A stretch of DNA of 54,666 bases from Desulfobacteraceae bacterium (GCA_016783065.1 JADHXI010000005.1:1-54666), one strand, 5' to 3'. Positions 38,567 through 47,452 are shown, counted from the first letter of the stretch. The notes: generated by a model from the sequence alone, not told the origin. Numbers and translations are program-made.

Positions 38567-40009
38567 TTACTCAAGAATTGACTTAACAAGGTTGATCTTT
38601 CCCTCAAGATCCGCCTGGCGACCGATCATAATTCGTTGGGCCGTGGGCGGGCCTGCGCCGTGCATGGACTCGATCAGATAGGCCACAGAACCTGCTCCTG
38701 CAACGAGGTTCTCGATCAGACGTAGAACCTTCATCCGGTCAACCGTCTCCACTCCGTCCGCTGCTGCCAGATATTTCTTGATATACGGCCCCGCCACAGG
38801 ATCTTCCAGATCTTTGGCAGAAGGCAGAGTGCCGAGAAGACCACCAGCAATGTCAGTCGCCAGACGGGCCAGCTCATAGGGAAAACGTGTGACATTCAGT
38901 TTACACACATTAGCTAAGAGCATGTTGATCTCATAATTACCAGCCATAGTCTCATGGCCCATGGATGAGCATGCGATGCCGCAGGCGAACATGGTCTCGT
39001 TGAGATGGATCATCTCGACAATCTTGTCCCTGATGTGGGAAGCCTTCTCCACCCCGTTCATCCGGGCGATCAAGGCCGCGGCCCCGATGAGGACATCGCC
39101 GACGCCAACCTTACATCCGCCGTAGCTCTGGCGATGATAGCCCGCAAAACGCTCAACCAGCAGTCCAGAGTAATCTACCTCTCCGCATAGAAAGATGCGT
39201 TCATCCGGGACAAAGAGATCCTCGAAGATCGTCATCACCTCTTGACCGCCGAATATGGGATTACCCACATCAAGTTTCGGTCCCTCAAGTTTACGAGTAT
39301 CACTGGCCTGTCGGCCGTATATATATCGAATCCCTTTTGTATTTGTTGGTATGGCGAAACATATGGCCCAATCCTCTTCTCCCTCTCTCATATTTATGGT
39401 GGGCATAACGATCATCTCGTGGGAGTTCAACATGCCTGTCTGGTGTAACTTGGCCCCCCGAACTATGACACCATCCGACTTTCTCTCTACTACCCGGACA
39501 AAGAGGTCTGGGTCGGCCTGGTCTTTTGGACGTTTACCTCGGTCACCCTTCGGATCGGTCATGGCGCCATCTACAACCAGATCTTCTGTCTGAGCCCTGC
39601 TCCAGTAGTCCCTGAAACGTTGATGGTACTTGGTGCCATGTTTTTCATCACATTCATAAGTCACGCTGTAAACCGCATTGGCCGCATCCAGCCCAACACA
39701 GCGCTGAAAACAGCATGAGGTGACATTTCCCAGGTAACGCTGCATTTTAACCTTGTTCACCAGGTCATCAGTGCTCTGGTGTAGATGGGTAAAACGGTTG
39801 ATCTCTTCGCCAGACAGGGAAGATTTGACCCTGAAAAGTGATGCTGCCTCTTTTCTCTGTGCGGAGTCATATGTCGCGGCCACCGCCCTGATGGAGGGTT
39901 CCACAAGGGGGTGGTCCGGCAGGGTTCCGGTTTTTGCCCCCATCAGGTTTGCCTCGAGTCCAAGGGCTTTGATGGACTCGATATATTCGTCTCCGGTCAT
40001 TAGCGCCAT
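38567..40009 (-). CDS. abfD: 4-Hydroxybutyryl-CoA dehydratase-type flavin/Fe-S enzyme
   Basis: A 480-residue member of the 4-hydroxyphenylacetate 3-hydroxylase superfamily. The four residues that bind the [4Fe-4S] cluster in the Clostridium aminobutyricum dehydratase have counterparts: Cys100 and Cys104 (CCFQRCVG), His292 and Cys299 (YHRQSYGGCKVG). Flavin-only hydroxylases lack these, so a radical dehydratase (with vinylacetyl-CoA isomerase activity) is the best call. The length is close to the known enzyme. It acts in the cytoplasm on 4-hydroxybutyryl-CoA or a related 4-hydroxyacyl-CoA, giving crotonyl-CoA. The usual partners (4-hydroxybutyrate dehydrogenase, CoA-transferase of that pathway) are not adjacent. 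AGGAGG precedes the ATG; own promoter. Confidence 0.88.
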   Translation of the reverse strand: MALMTGDEYIESIKALGLEANLMGAKTGTLPDHPLVEPSIRAVAATYDSAQRKEAASLFRVKSSLSGEEINRFTHLHQSTDDLVNKVKMQRYLGNVTSCCFQRCVGLDAANAVYSVTYECDEKHGTKYHQRFRDYWSRAQTEDLVVDGAMTDPKGDRGKRPKDQADPDLFVRVVERKSDGVIVRGAKLHQTGMLNSHEMIVMPTINMREGEEDWAICFAIPTNTKGIRYIYGRQASDTRKLEGPKLDVGNPIFGGQEVMTIFEDLFVPDERIFLCGEVDYSGLLVERFAGYHRQSYGGCKVGVGDVLIGAAALIARMNGVEKASHIRDKIVEMIHLNETMFACGIACSSMGHETMAGNYEINMLLANVCKLNVTRFPYELARLATDIAGGLLGTLPSAKDLEDPVAGPYIKKYLAAADGVETVDRMKVLRLIENLVAGAGSVAYLIESMHGAGPPTAQRIMIGRQADLEGKINLVKSILE

Positions 40010-40028
40010 GGTATTTCCTCCTTTTAAA

Positions 40029-40057
40029 AAAGTATCTTAATCCAAAACCTTTGTCAA
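40029..40057 (-). promoter_or_regulatory. Likely promoter of the dehydratase gene
   Basis: On the minus strand a perfect TTGACA is followed after 16-17 bases by ATACTT/TACTTT, a weak -10 box, about 20 bases before the start codon. The short distance leaves a very short leader including the ribosome-binding site. No operator is evident. Confidence 0.4.
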
Positions 40058-40086
40058 TAATTGAGGCTTAATAGAGAAGGCAAAGC

Positions 40087-41187
40087 CTAGGACTCGGAGG
40101 GGGGAGGGATTGGGCGTGTGATATCTTTCATTTTCGTATCAGGCTCATGATAACGGCGATAGAGGTGAGTGAATGTTGTATAGGTAAATATATAATTTAT
40201 CGCTCGTATCCGCATAAGCATATTAAATAGGTAGTATGAAATAAAAAGTGATGGGTAGATATAAAGAATATCGATTATGCCCTTAAGCCAAGGGTTGTCC
40301 AATTGAGTAATAAAGGGAAGGCTTTCGCTAAACCAGATGAGCAGATATGAAGAGAGGGGGACCGAGGTGATAAAGTATAACATTACCGCCCATGAGTGCC
40401 CTGCTTCAATTGCCTCGTGGGGACAAAAGGCCATACATCGCATACAGCTTTCACAATTGTATTTCCAGAAAGGGCGCGGGTTATTAATACCGGTCATTTT
40501 AATGGCTTTGACCGCGCAGTTATTGGCACAGATGCCACATCCATTACAGTCATTGTTTGCAAAAAAAAGCTTTGCCAGAAAAAAACGGCCTATTAACAAG
40601 TATAATACTGATATTGGAAAGAGAAGAAGCCCCCATATGACCTCATAAAGATTGTTTAATGTGAGCCAGTTTTTTTCTTTCGAAAAGATGCGGTCTGTGA
40701 ATCGTGATACCCTGGGTTTTGCACGACTAACGATTGCTTCAACATTCTTCGGGTGCAGTCCAGAATGAAATGACATCCAGTTGGAAGGCATATCAAGGCT
40801 CATGACACCCCGTACATCGTAGCCTTTTAATGCTAATAAAATAGCGATGATAAATGTACCAGATCCGCTGATTCCTGGTGTAAATACCCGCCCGAATTTC
40901 AATCCAGCCCGAGTTGCAATGCAGAAAGCGTGAGTTGATCGCCTGCGAGGGAGTCGATATACAAATTTCAGCATATGCCAAGGTGCGGTAAATCCGTGTG
41001 TGGGCATGACAATACCCACAAGGTTATGGCTACCCTCGAGGATCTCCTCATCAGGGTTGGCTTGTTCAACGGGGATAACCTGTGCACTGGCTTTCTTTTC
41101 TTCTGAAAAATCCTTGAGCCATACGGAGGAACGATATGAGTTACCCGTCCCGCTCATTACATAAATGACCGCACTTTTATAGGACAT
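40087..41187 (-). CDS. EFR1-type flavodoxin-ferredoxin membrane protein
   Basis: A 366-residue fusion. The N-terminal flavodoxin domain (about 1-150) shows the FMN loop SGTGNSYRS; the middle has a membrane helix (about 186-207), then a two-cluster ferredoxin (CNGCGICANNC and CESCMRCMAFC, about 214-262), then two more membrane helices (about 268-290, 303-325). This EFR1 arrangement is known from anaerobes, where it is presumed to move electrons at the membrane. ATG after GGAG. It follows the MetE-like gene by 27 bases and is likely the last gene of a three-gene operon. Confidence 0.88.
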   Translation of the reverse strand: MSYKSAVIYVMSGTGNSYRSSVWLKDFSEEKKASAQVIPVEQANPDEEILEGSHNLVGIVMPTHGFTAPWHMLKFVYRLPRRRSTHAFCIATRAGLKFGRVFTPGISGSGTFIIAILLALKGYDVRGVMSLDMPSNWMSFHSGLHPKNVEAIVSRAKPRVSRFTDRIFSKEKNWLTLNNLYEVIWGLLLFPISVLYLLIGRFFLAKLFFANNDCNGCGICANNCAVKAIKMTGINNPRPFWKYNCESCMRCMAFCPHEAIEAGHSWAVMLYFITSVPLSSYLLIWFSESLPFITQLDNPWLKGIIDILYIYPSLFISYYLFNMLMRIRAINYIFTYTTFTHLYRRYHEPDTKMKDITRPIPPPSES

Positions 41188-41214
41188 AAAAAGTTCTCCA
41201 TAATGATTTTGGTA

Positions 41215-42342
41215 TCAGTTTCGGCCCCGCAGATCAAGGGAAAGTTGGCGCAAAAGGTAGAGCACGCGCTGTGCCAGCGGTTCGGTGAGCACACCGCCGG
41301 CACCACAACTTGGGGTGATCAGCGCCCTCCGGAGCAATAGCTCTCGTTTGATACCCAGGCCCACCAAGCATTCAATACCTTCATCAAAGCGGGTCAACAG
41401 AGAGGGGATCGTTTCGCTTGAAGCCGCATCTCTATCGAGAGTCGGTACGATACCCCATCCCAGGCTCCCCCCCCGCTCAAGGAAGGAGCTTAGTTCGTTG
41501 GGGTAAAGAGTGATGGACTGCATGTGATCATAGGCGTCGAAGACAAGAATGTCCAAGTCGGCCTCCATCAACAGTGACCAGTCGGTGTTGGCCTCGCAAT
41601 GTATGCCGGCCAGTCCTCCGTGGATATGGATAGAGGCTGCCACTTCGTTCAGATCTCTGATGATGTCCTCCCGGCTGACCGTGAGGAAAGTCTGTGATCC
41701 GAAGCCAAGGAGCGCTGGTTCATCGATTAGGATTATAACTCGTTTATCAAATACACCCAATCGGGTTATCTGCCACACCGCTTTTAAAGCCACTGTCTTG
41801 ACGATTATGTCGCGCAGTTGGTCGTCATAGTATGAGCATCGGCGTTCCTGGTCGAACAGATTGGTACCGAGCGTGAAGGGGCCGGTGACCTGCCCCTTGA
41901 GTGCCACCTGTTTCGCCTTCTGTTCCGGTAGACGTGCTACGAACTCCTTAAATCCTGCCCCATACTCCGGTGAAATGGCGAAGGTTTCAAGGGCGACAGG
42001 GTCTCCCTCCTCAGTGGCAGCCAGGTAGCGGGTAAAAAAATCGGTTAAGCGTTCGGTAAAATCTGGAGCGTTGGTGTCGAAGTAGATTCTTTCTCCTTCT
42101 TCCACAAGCCCCGGCATCCCCTCTGTGACCTGCACGATCATGCTCTCACGGAAGATACGCCTGGGGAACTGCACCCAGGCAGGGATCTCCGGTGTACATT
42201 CAAACATGAGGGCCGTTCCGAGGGCAACGTCAGTGTGGGGCAGGCTGCCGATGGTAGTTGCCAGGCAACGGGGTTCAAATGGGGGCCCTTCACTGTGCCC
42301 GGATTCTTTCTTTTCATAATCTATTTTTTTCATCTCTTTCAT
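41215..42342 (-). CDS. MetE-like (cobalamin-independent) methyltransferase core
   Basis: A 375-residue protein with the fold of the C-terminal half of cobalamin-independent methionine synthase (COG0620/UROD-like barrel). The zinc-binding His248 (GIHCEAN; Cys249 follows) and a later Cys in TPSCGAGG are in place, as is the DEPAL motif (207-211). The N-terminal folate-binding half of MetE is missing, as in archaeal and corrinoid-linked homologues, so the methyl donor is probably a methyl-corrinoid or other small methyl compound. It sits between a metallo-beta-lactamase hydrolase and an EFR1 protein, all on one strand with short gaps. Confidence 0.84.
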   Translation of the reverse strand: MKEMKKIDYEKKESGHSEGPPFEPRCLATTIGSLPHTDVALGTALMFECTPEIPAWVQFPRRIFRESMIVQVTEGMPGLVEEGERIYFDTNAPDFTERLTDFFTRYLAATEEGDPVALETFAISPEYGAGFKEFVARLPEQKAKQVALKGQVTGPFTLGTNLFDQERRCSYYDDQLRDIIVKTVALKAVWQITRLGVFDKRVIILIDEPALLGFGSQTFLTVSREDIIRDLNEVAASIHIHGGLAGIHCEANTDWSLLMEADLDILVFDAYDHMQSITLYPNELSSFLERGGSLGWGIVPTLDRDAASSETIPSLLTRFDEGIECLVGLGIKRELLLRRALITPSCGAGGVLTEPLAQRVLYLLRQLSLDLRGRN

Positions 42343-42392
42343 CTCTTAAAGATCGATACAACACACCCTCCCCCTTCCCCGCCTTAAACCGC

Positions 42393-43160
42393 TCAGACCC
42401 TCATCCTATACCCGGGCTCCGGAATGATGATATTCAATGAGCCTGCTAAATCTTTAATTTGTTTCATCCTGTTTGCCATTTTCCTGCGTTCAGCTCTTTG
42501 CATATGTACCAGGGCCAGGTTTGGAACCCCACACTGTTTGGCCATTTCAATTGCTCCTGTAACTGTTGTGTGCCCATGGAATTCAATCTCCGGGTGGAAG
42601 GCCTCGTGGATGATGAGCTGACTTCCCTTTGCAAGGGCCATGCCTTCGGGAGTTGGACTGCCATCACCACTGTAATAGATTGATTTTCCTTGAGCATCTA
42701 TTCTCAGCGCGAGATCTCTCTGCGAATGTCCGTTTTCAGCGGCCTGAAGAGAGAGACCAAAGACCTCTATCTCATTGTCTGGCTCCACCTCAACGTATCT
42801 GATAGGAAATCCTACCTTTTTATAAAATCCGGGGTAGGCGAGATCAAGGGATGTGCGGGTAAAAGTATCGATTCCTTTCTGCCCTATTATGGTCAAAGCC
42901 TTGCTGCGCTGTTCCTCCCAAAACCGAACGAGCAATGCAGGTAGCCCGAGGGAATGATCTCCATGGAAATGGGAGATCCAGATGCCATCCAGTACATCAA
43001 CGTGTAGCTCCTCTTTCCAGAACTGGGGCGGGGCTGTGGAACCGCAGTCAAGCAGCAGCGTTACGGCGGATGTCCCTACCTCAGAACAGAATAGGATGGA
43101 GGTGTTCGGAAGTTCTTCGTCAAATGCCTCTCCAACACCCAAAAAAGTTATCTCAATCAT
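42393..43160 (-). CDS. MBL-fold (RNase Z-like) metallo-hydrolase
   Basis: A 255-residue metallo-beta-lactamase-fold protein. The metal-binding motif HFHGDH (His64, His66, Asp68, His69) is complete, with further ligands in ENGHSQRD, YSGDGSPTPEG and HGHTTVTGA. Close family relatives are RNase Z, arylsulfatase and small-molecule hydrolases. The ATG nine bases after the GGAG of CGGAGAATGT is preferred to a longer frame reaching 43226. The gene has a consensus TATAAT promoter and starts the operon with the MetE-like and EFR1 genes, so a role in processing a methylated or thioester substrate is more likely than tRNA maturation; that is inference. Confidence 0.86.
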   Translation of the reverse strand: MIEITFLGVGEAFDEELPNTSILFCSEVGTSAVTLLLDCGSTAPPQFWKEELHVDVLDGIWISHFHGDHSLGLPALLVRFWEEQRSKALTIIGQKGIDTFTRTSLDLAYPGFYKKVGFPIRYVEVEPDNEIEVFGLSLQAAENGHSQRDLALRIDAQGKSIYYSGDGSPTPEGMALAKGSQLIIHEAFHPEIEFHGHTTVTGAIEMAKQCGVPNLALVHMQRAERRKMANRMKQIKDLAGSLNIIIPEPGYRMRV

Positions 43161-43194
43161 ACATTCTCCGAATATTCGTAAATGAATATGAATT

Positions 43195-43223
43195 ATTATA
43201 CAACAAATCCATAAGGATTGAAA
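43195..43223 (-). promoter_or_regulatory. Promoter of the MBL-MetE-EFR1 operon
   Basis: On the minus strand TTTCAA is followed after exactly 17 bases by a perfect TATAAT, about 35 bases before the start codon. The spacer includes AATCC-ATAA-GGATT, a small inverted repeat. The -35 box matches only three of six. Confidence 0.5.
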
Positions 43224-43401
43224 CATTGTAAGGGAGGGGTTTACCCCCTCACACGGTCAAATCTTCCTGAGTCCTGCGGCAAAACCGTGGGTTTACCTAT
43301 TGGACTATTATTAGAACGACATCCATTGCCAACATGAAAATTGAACGTCACATGTCAAAAGCAGATCTATAATAACCATTGCAATAGAATCATGAAAGTG
43401 T

Positions 43402-43434
43402 AAAATGACACAAAAGTTCAGTTTGTGGCATTTT
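43402..43434. promoter_or_regulatory. Inverted repeat AAAATGACACAAA-N7-TTTGTGGCATTTT
   Basis: Thirteen-base arms pair with a single mismatch around the centre AGTTCAG. It lies about 30-60 bases upstream of the crotonase start at 43465, after a perfect TATAAT (43369-43374) that has no good -35 box. Position and symmetry fit a repressor site controlling the crotonase/aminotransferase/CoA-transferase operon. The outer nine bases match the arm of the repeat at 6794. Confidence 0.55.
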
Positions 43435-43464
43435 GATATACCTATTTCAATAAGGAGATGAAAG

Positions 43465-44241
43465 ATGAATGAACTGGTTAAAATGGATATCGCCGAAGGC
43501 ATTGCCAAAGTATGCCTGAATCGACCGAAGGCCTTCAATGCATTCAACCTGGAGATGATCAGTTTTTTATCGGAAAGGCTTATTGAGATTGCCAGGGACC
43601 AGACCGTGACCGGTGTCGTTATTTTCGGGGAGGGTAAGGCATTCTGTGCAGGGGGAGATCTAAAATGGGTATCGAGTGTTGGAGACTATGGCCGGGCATT
43701 CCATGGACTCGCAGCCAGGTATCATCAGGCCATCCTTGAAATACGCCGCATGCCCAAACCGGTAGTGGCTGCTGTTCATGGAATTGCAGCGGGAGGTGGC
43801 TTTTCATTGGCCCTGGCATGCGATTTCAGGGTACTTGAGGCATCTGCCGTTTTGAGGCAGGCATATACCTCAAACGGATTGAGCATTGATGGTGGGGGTA
43901 CATTCACACTACCCAGATTGGTGGGCATGGCCAAGGCCTTGGAAATTGCAGCCTTCGATCGCCCCATCTCAGCGGAACAGGCCCTATCCTGGGGGCTCGT
44001 AACTGAAGTGGTGGAAGATGGGCAGGCCCTGTCAAAGGCTCATAAACTGATTCAAGAGATCAAGGAAGGATCTCTATCATCTTTTGCGGCTTCTAAAGGA
44101 CTGATAAACGATTCCTTTGGCACCTCCTTCGAGGCCCAATTGGAAAAGGAACGGGAGGCTTTGACATTGTGTGCCGAACACCCCCACGGGCGTGAAGGAA
44201 TAAAGGCCTTTGTGGAGAAAAGAAAACCGGTTTACGTTTGA
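43465..44241 (+). CDS. Enoyl-CoA hydratase/isomerase family protein, PaaG-like
   Basis: A 258-residue crotonase. Oxyanion segment CAGGD (61-65) and AGGGF are normal, but the hydratase glutamates are Ser114 and Tyr134. An aspartate, Asp142, lies in SIDGGGTFTLPRLVG, exactly where PaaG-type 1,2-epoxyphenylacetyl-CoA isomerases and related enzymes keep their catalytic acid. An isomerase is therefore likelier than a hydratase. AAGGAG seven bases before the ATG. The gene opens a three-gene plus-strand unit with an aminotransferase (93 bases on) and a CoA-transferase. Substrate unknown. Confidence 0.84.
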   Translation: MNELVKMDIAEGIAKVCLNRPKAFNAFNLEMISFLSERLIEIARDQTVTGVVIFGEGKAFCAGGDLKWVSSVGDYGRAFHGLAARYHQAILEIRRMPKPVVAAVHGIAAGGGFSLALACDFRVLEASAVLRQAYTSNGLSIDGGGTFTLPRLVGMAKALEIAAFDRPISAEQALSWGLVTEVVEDGQALSKAHKLIQEIKEGSLSSFAASKGLINDSFGTSFEAQLEKEREALTLCAEHPHGREGIKAFVEKRKPVYV

Positions 44242-44334
44242 TTACATTCCAATAGCCGGACTACACAAGTTTCCTAACCCGCAAAAATAGGTACCTATCA
44301 ATTGAAGCCATACTCATAATGGAGGAAGAATTTT

Positions 44335-45465
44335 ATGACCGAGATTAGTTTCCTGCGAGGCGTACCCGCTGATGAAGCGCTCGAAAAGATTACTGAATTA
44401 GTTGCAGACAGTTATGCTGAGGTGATGAAAACCTATGGTGCACGGCTTTTGCAATACCAGACCGCTTCGGTTACAGATTTTAACGGTTTTATCCCTCTCA
44501 AACAGACCCTGGCCCATCGGCATAACATTGAAGGCGACCCCAACAAGCGCCTCATCTGCTTTAACGGGGGCATGGAGGTATTCTCCCTGCTTCTAAAATC
44601 ATTGCCTCGGGGTAGTCGAATCGCAATGGAAGCCTTGACCTATGACCGTGCTCTGGCTGATGCGCTCCGTTACGAGCACGAAGTTGTCGGTATCCCATTC
44701 ACTTCGGATGGTATTGATCTGGAAGCCTTGAAGAAGGAGCTTACGGCGGGAAAAGTCAAACTCTTTTATCGCATTATCTATCATCATAATCCCACTGGAA
44801 TGGATTCCACTATCGAAAACATTGAGGCTGCTGCCAAGATTTGCGCTGAGCATGACACACTGTATGTATGTGATATCGCATACTATGAATTGAGATACGA
44901 TGGTCAGAGAAATCAAGGACTCGATCTCTCGAAACATCCTACAACCTGTCTGATAGGTTCGTTTACGAAAACCATTGCTCCAGGAACAAAATGCGGATTT
45001 GGCATCTTTCCGGAAACCGTCGTGGAGCAGTTAACCCCTGTTATCGCGAACACTCGCCTGAATCCGAACTATCCGACCCAGGCAATGATCCACCGTGTCA
45101 TAGATACAGGGGAATATGACAGGTATCTTGAATACCTGACCGGCTTGTATTATCCCAGGTTGGAAGCGCTCAATACATCCCTCAAGCAACAATTCCCTGA
45201 AGTAGATCCCCCCTACCTTACGGGGGGATTCTTCGCGGGAATCTGGTTACGCGGTATTCAGGACGAGACAGCTTTCATTTCCACCGCAAAATCAAATGGC
45301 GTCAACATTGCTCCTGCAAAGGTGTTTGCGCCTGGATGGAAGCAACACTATCTGAATAGATATAAAGGCCCTTTCTTCCGCCTGACGTTCCCTTCCCTCA
45401 AACCTGAGAGTATCAGCAAGGGGATCGAGATACTCGGAGAAACTTACAGAGGAACGATGGGGTAA
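44335..45465 (+). CDS. PLP-dependent aminotransferase, class I/II (LysN/2-aminoadipate-like)
   Basis: A 376-residue fold-type I aminotransferase. The Schiff-base lysine is Lys212 (GSFTKTIAPG); the pyridoxal ring contacts are in NPTG (152-155), CDIAYYEL (Asp180, Tyr184) and GGMEVFSLL. The pattern GSFxKTIAPG and DxAYYELRYDG is that of the 2-aminoadipate/MocR-type group. It probably moves an amino group between an amino acid and 2-oxoglutarate. GGAGG nine bases before the ATG. Six bases separate its stop from the next CoA-transferase gene, so both are translated together; the pair may turn an amino acid into an acyl-CoA, which is inference. Confidence 0.87.
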   Translation: MTEISFLRGVPADEALEKITELVADSYAEVMKTYGARLLQYQTASVTDFNGFIPLKQTLAHRHNIEGDPNKRLICFNGGMEVFSLLLKSLPRGSRIAMEALTYDRALADALRYEHEVVGIPFTSDGIDLEALKKELTAGKVKLFYRIIYHHNPTGMDSTIENIEAAAKICAEHDTLYVCDIAYYELRYDGQRNQGLDLSKHPTTCLIGSFTKTIAPGTKCGFGIFPETVVEQLTPVIANTRLNPNYPTQAMIHRVIDTGEYDRYLEYLTGLYYPRLEALNTSLKQQFPEVDPPYLTGGFFAGIWLRGIQDETAFISTAKSNGVNIAPAKVFAPGWKQHYLNRYKGPFFRLTFPSLKPESISKGIEILGETYRGTMG

Positions 45466-45471
45466 CAGGTT

Positions 45472-46785
45472 ATGTATATGGCTCTTGAAGGAATTAAAGT
45501 GATAGACGTATCACAGGTGGCGGCTGTACCAATGTGTGCCCGACACTTGGCTGATTTCGGGGCGGATGTTATCCATATTGAAAACGCCGAAACCGGTGAT
45601 TCCTGGAGAAATCTTCAGGCCGGAGCCGGTGACGGTCCGGCAGGGATACCCTCTGACATCCCTTATAACTGGGAGGCCTTTAATCGCAATAAAAGGAGTC
45701 TCGCCATCGACCTCTCAAAACAAGACGGCCGTGAGATTATTTACAAGCTCACGGAGAATGCCGATTTCTTCGTAACTAATTTGAGATTATCCGAGAGGAA
45801 GAAGTTTGGCCTAGAGTATGAAACCCTCAATGGTATAAATCCACGGCTCATCTATGGTTCTGTCACCGGGCACGGCATGAAGGGGCCTGATAATGATATG
45901 CCCGCATACGACACCACCGTCTACTGGGCACGGTCAGGCATAAACCATATGTTGACCATCCCGGGCATGTCCGGACCCAATCCACGCGCGGCTTTCGGGG
46001 ACAATGTAGCCGGTCTTGGCCTGGCTTTTGGGGTGGTGACGGCTCTTTATGCCCGGGACAGAATCGGTGTGGGTCAGGAGGTGGATATATCCCTATTACA
46101 AACCGGTATCTACCAGCTTACATTTGACATGGCGTCAGCACTGACTACTGGACAAGATGAACAGGAATACCGACTTCGAGTATTTGAAGGCACAGAAGAA
46201 GAGAGACAACGGCGGGATGAACTCATGGCCGAGGCCCAGGCAGCCCTTAAACGTCTTGCTGATTTCTATCGGGAACTCCTTCCCAATCCCATGGCAAACA
46301 CCTATGAGACCAAGGACGGGAAGTCAATACGCTTTGCCGCGTTGCAAGCAGATCGATACTGGGCAAAGTTTTGTAAACTTATTGGCCGTGGAGATTTAGA
46401 GCAGGACCCCAAGTTTGCGACGATGGACGCCAGGAATGAGAACTGCAAAGAACTTTATTACATTTTCAGGGAAACGTTTTTGAGCAAGACTCTGGCTGAA
46501 TGGAAACCCCTTATCTCGGATTTACCGGCTTCGCCGATACAGACCCTCGTCGATGTCGTCAACGATCCTCAGGCAAGGGCAAACGACTTCTTCCTACCCT
46601 ATGATCACCCAAGTTACGGGCGTATAGAGATTCTGGCCAACCTGGTTAACCTGAGTAAGACTCCTGCTACTATCAGGCTGCCGGCGCCAGAGTTCAGCCA
46701 GCACACCGAGGAGGTTCTTCTGGAGGCCGGTTATACCTGGGAGGATATCGCTCGGCTCAAAGAGCAAGGAGTAATACCCAATTAA
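45472..46785 (+). CDS. CaiB/BaiF (family III) CoA-transferase with helical insert
   Basis: A 437-residue family III CoA-transferase. The expected segments are present: IKVIDVSQVAAVPMC, FNRNKRSLAIDL, and a catalytic Asp177 in AAFGDNVAGLG. Compared with the two paralogues at 24-26 kb it has a strongly charged helical insert of about 40 residues (around 215-265, with GTEEERQRRDELMAEAQ). The C-terminal part reads FSQHTEEVLLEAG. No ribosome-binding site is needed beyond translational coupling to the aminotransferase six bases upstream. It should activate the acid formed by its operon partners; the identity of that acid is not readable. Confidence 0.86.
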   Translation: MYMALEGIKVIDVSQVAAVPMCARHLADFGADVIHIENAETGDSWRNLQAGAGDGPAGIPSDIPYNWEAFNRNKRSLAIDLSKQDGREIIYKLTENADFFVTNLRLSERKKFGLEYETLNGINPRLIYGSVTGHGMKGPDNDMPAYDTTVYWARSGINHMLTIPGMSGPNPRAAFGDNVAGLGLAFGVVTALYARDRIGVGQEVDISLLQTGIYQLTFDMASALTTGQDEQEYRLRVFEGTEEERQRRDELMAEAQAALKRLADFYRELLPNPMANTYETKDGKSIRFAALQADRYWAKFCKLIGRGDLEQDPKFATMDARNENCKELYYIFRETFLSKTLAEWKPLISDLPASPIQTLVDVVNDPQARANDFFLPYDHPSYGRIEILANLVNLSKTPATIRLPAPEFSQHTEEVLLEAGYTWEDIARLKEQGVIPN

Positions 46786-46838
46786 CACAGTACTGTCTTT
46801 TACGAGAGGAAATCAAATTTCTTCGATTAAGAGGGTAC

Positions 46839-47315
46839 ATGGAAATGCAAGTTATAATAAGAAATGCGGGTGAACAAGATTTGGACATGATAATTGAATT
46901 ATGGAAAGAGTTAATGGATTTTCACAAGATCCGTGATCAATATTTTTCGAGATCCTCTGATGGTCACGAAAAGTTTATGGAATTCATATCAGGCCATATC
47001 GCGTCCGAAACATCCAAGGTCTTGGTTGCAGAGCATGATGGCAATATAGTCGGACATTGTCTAGCATCCATATCCAATTATCCTCCGGTGTTTGAAAACA
47101 AGGAGTATGGTTCTATCGACGATCTTGCAGTGACTGAGAGCTATCGCAGAACCGGCGTAGGAGAGAAGCTTTGCCAAGAGATACAAAAATGGTTTAAAGA
47201 GCAAAAAATTCAGCGGATAGAATTGAGGGTTGCCGTTACGAATGAGGTATCAACCTCTTTCTGGAGGAAGATGGGATATCGTCCTTACATTGAAATTCTA
47301 TATAAAGAAATTTAA
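46839..47315 (+). CDS. GNAT-family N-acetyltransferase
   Basis: A 158-residue GNAT acetyltransferase. The acetyl-CoA-binding motif A is in DDLAVTESYRRTGVGEKLCQ (R-R-x-G-x-G form), followed by motif B (EVSTSFWRKMGYRPY). The N-terminus, IIRNAGEQDLDMIIELWKEL, is typical. The donor is acetyl-CoA; the acceptor (amino acid, peptide, polyamine or drug) cannot be read. It lies 53 bases after the CoA-transferase gene and may be cotranscribed. A repeat block follows. Confidence 0.86.
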   Translation: MEMQVIIRNAGEQDLDMIIELWKELMDFHKIRDQYFSRSSDGHEKFMEFISGHIASETSKVLVAEHDGNIVGHCLASISNYPPVFENKEYGSIDDLAVTESYRRTGVGEKLCQEIQKWFKEQKIQRIELRVAVTNEVSTSFWRKMGYRPYIEILYKEI

Positions 47316-47353
47316 ATTCAGGTCATACCCTAATTGAGCCAAAACAGTCTAAG

Positions 47354-47452
47354 AAATCCCCTCTAACTCCCCTTTTCAAAAGGGGAGGACTTTTGCTTCC
47401 CCTGTTAAAAGGGGATACCTCAAATCTTCCCCCTTTTTTAAAGGGGGATTTT
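47354..47452. repeat. Intergenic AGGGGG/CCCCCT palindromic repeat, copy 2
   Basis: Three hairpins in series: CTCCCCTTTT-C-AAAAGGGGAG (47367-47387, perfect), TTCCCCTGTTAAAAGGGGA, and CCCCCTTTTTTAAAGGGGG. Related to the repeats at 5690 and 48804. On the plus strand it could also end transcription after the acetyltransferase gene, since each stem includes T-runs. Confidence 0.65.

Noticed and set aside
43201-43224. ATAAGGATTGAAAC with a small AATCC-ATAA-GGATT stem, which looks like the end of a CRISPR repeat
   Set aside because: It occurs once, there is no spacer-repeat series, and it falls between the -35 and -10 boxes of the metallo-hydrolase promoter.
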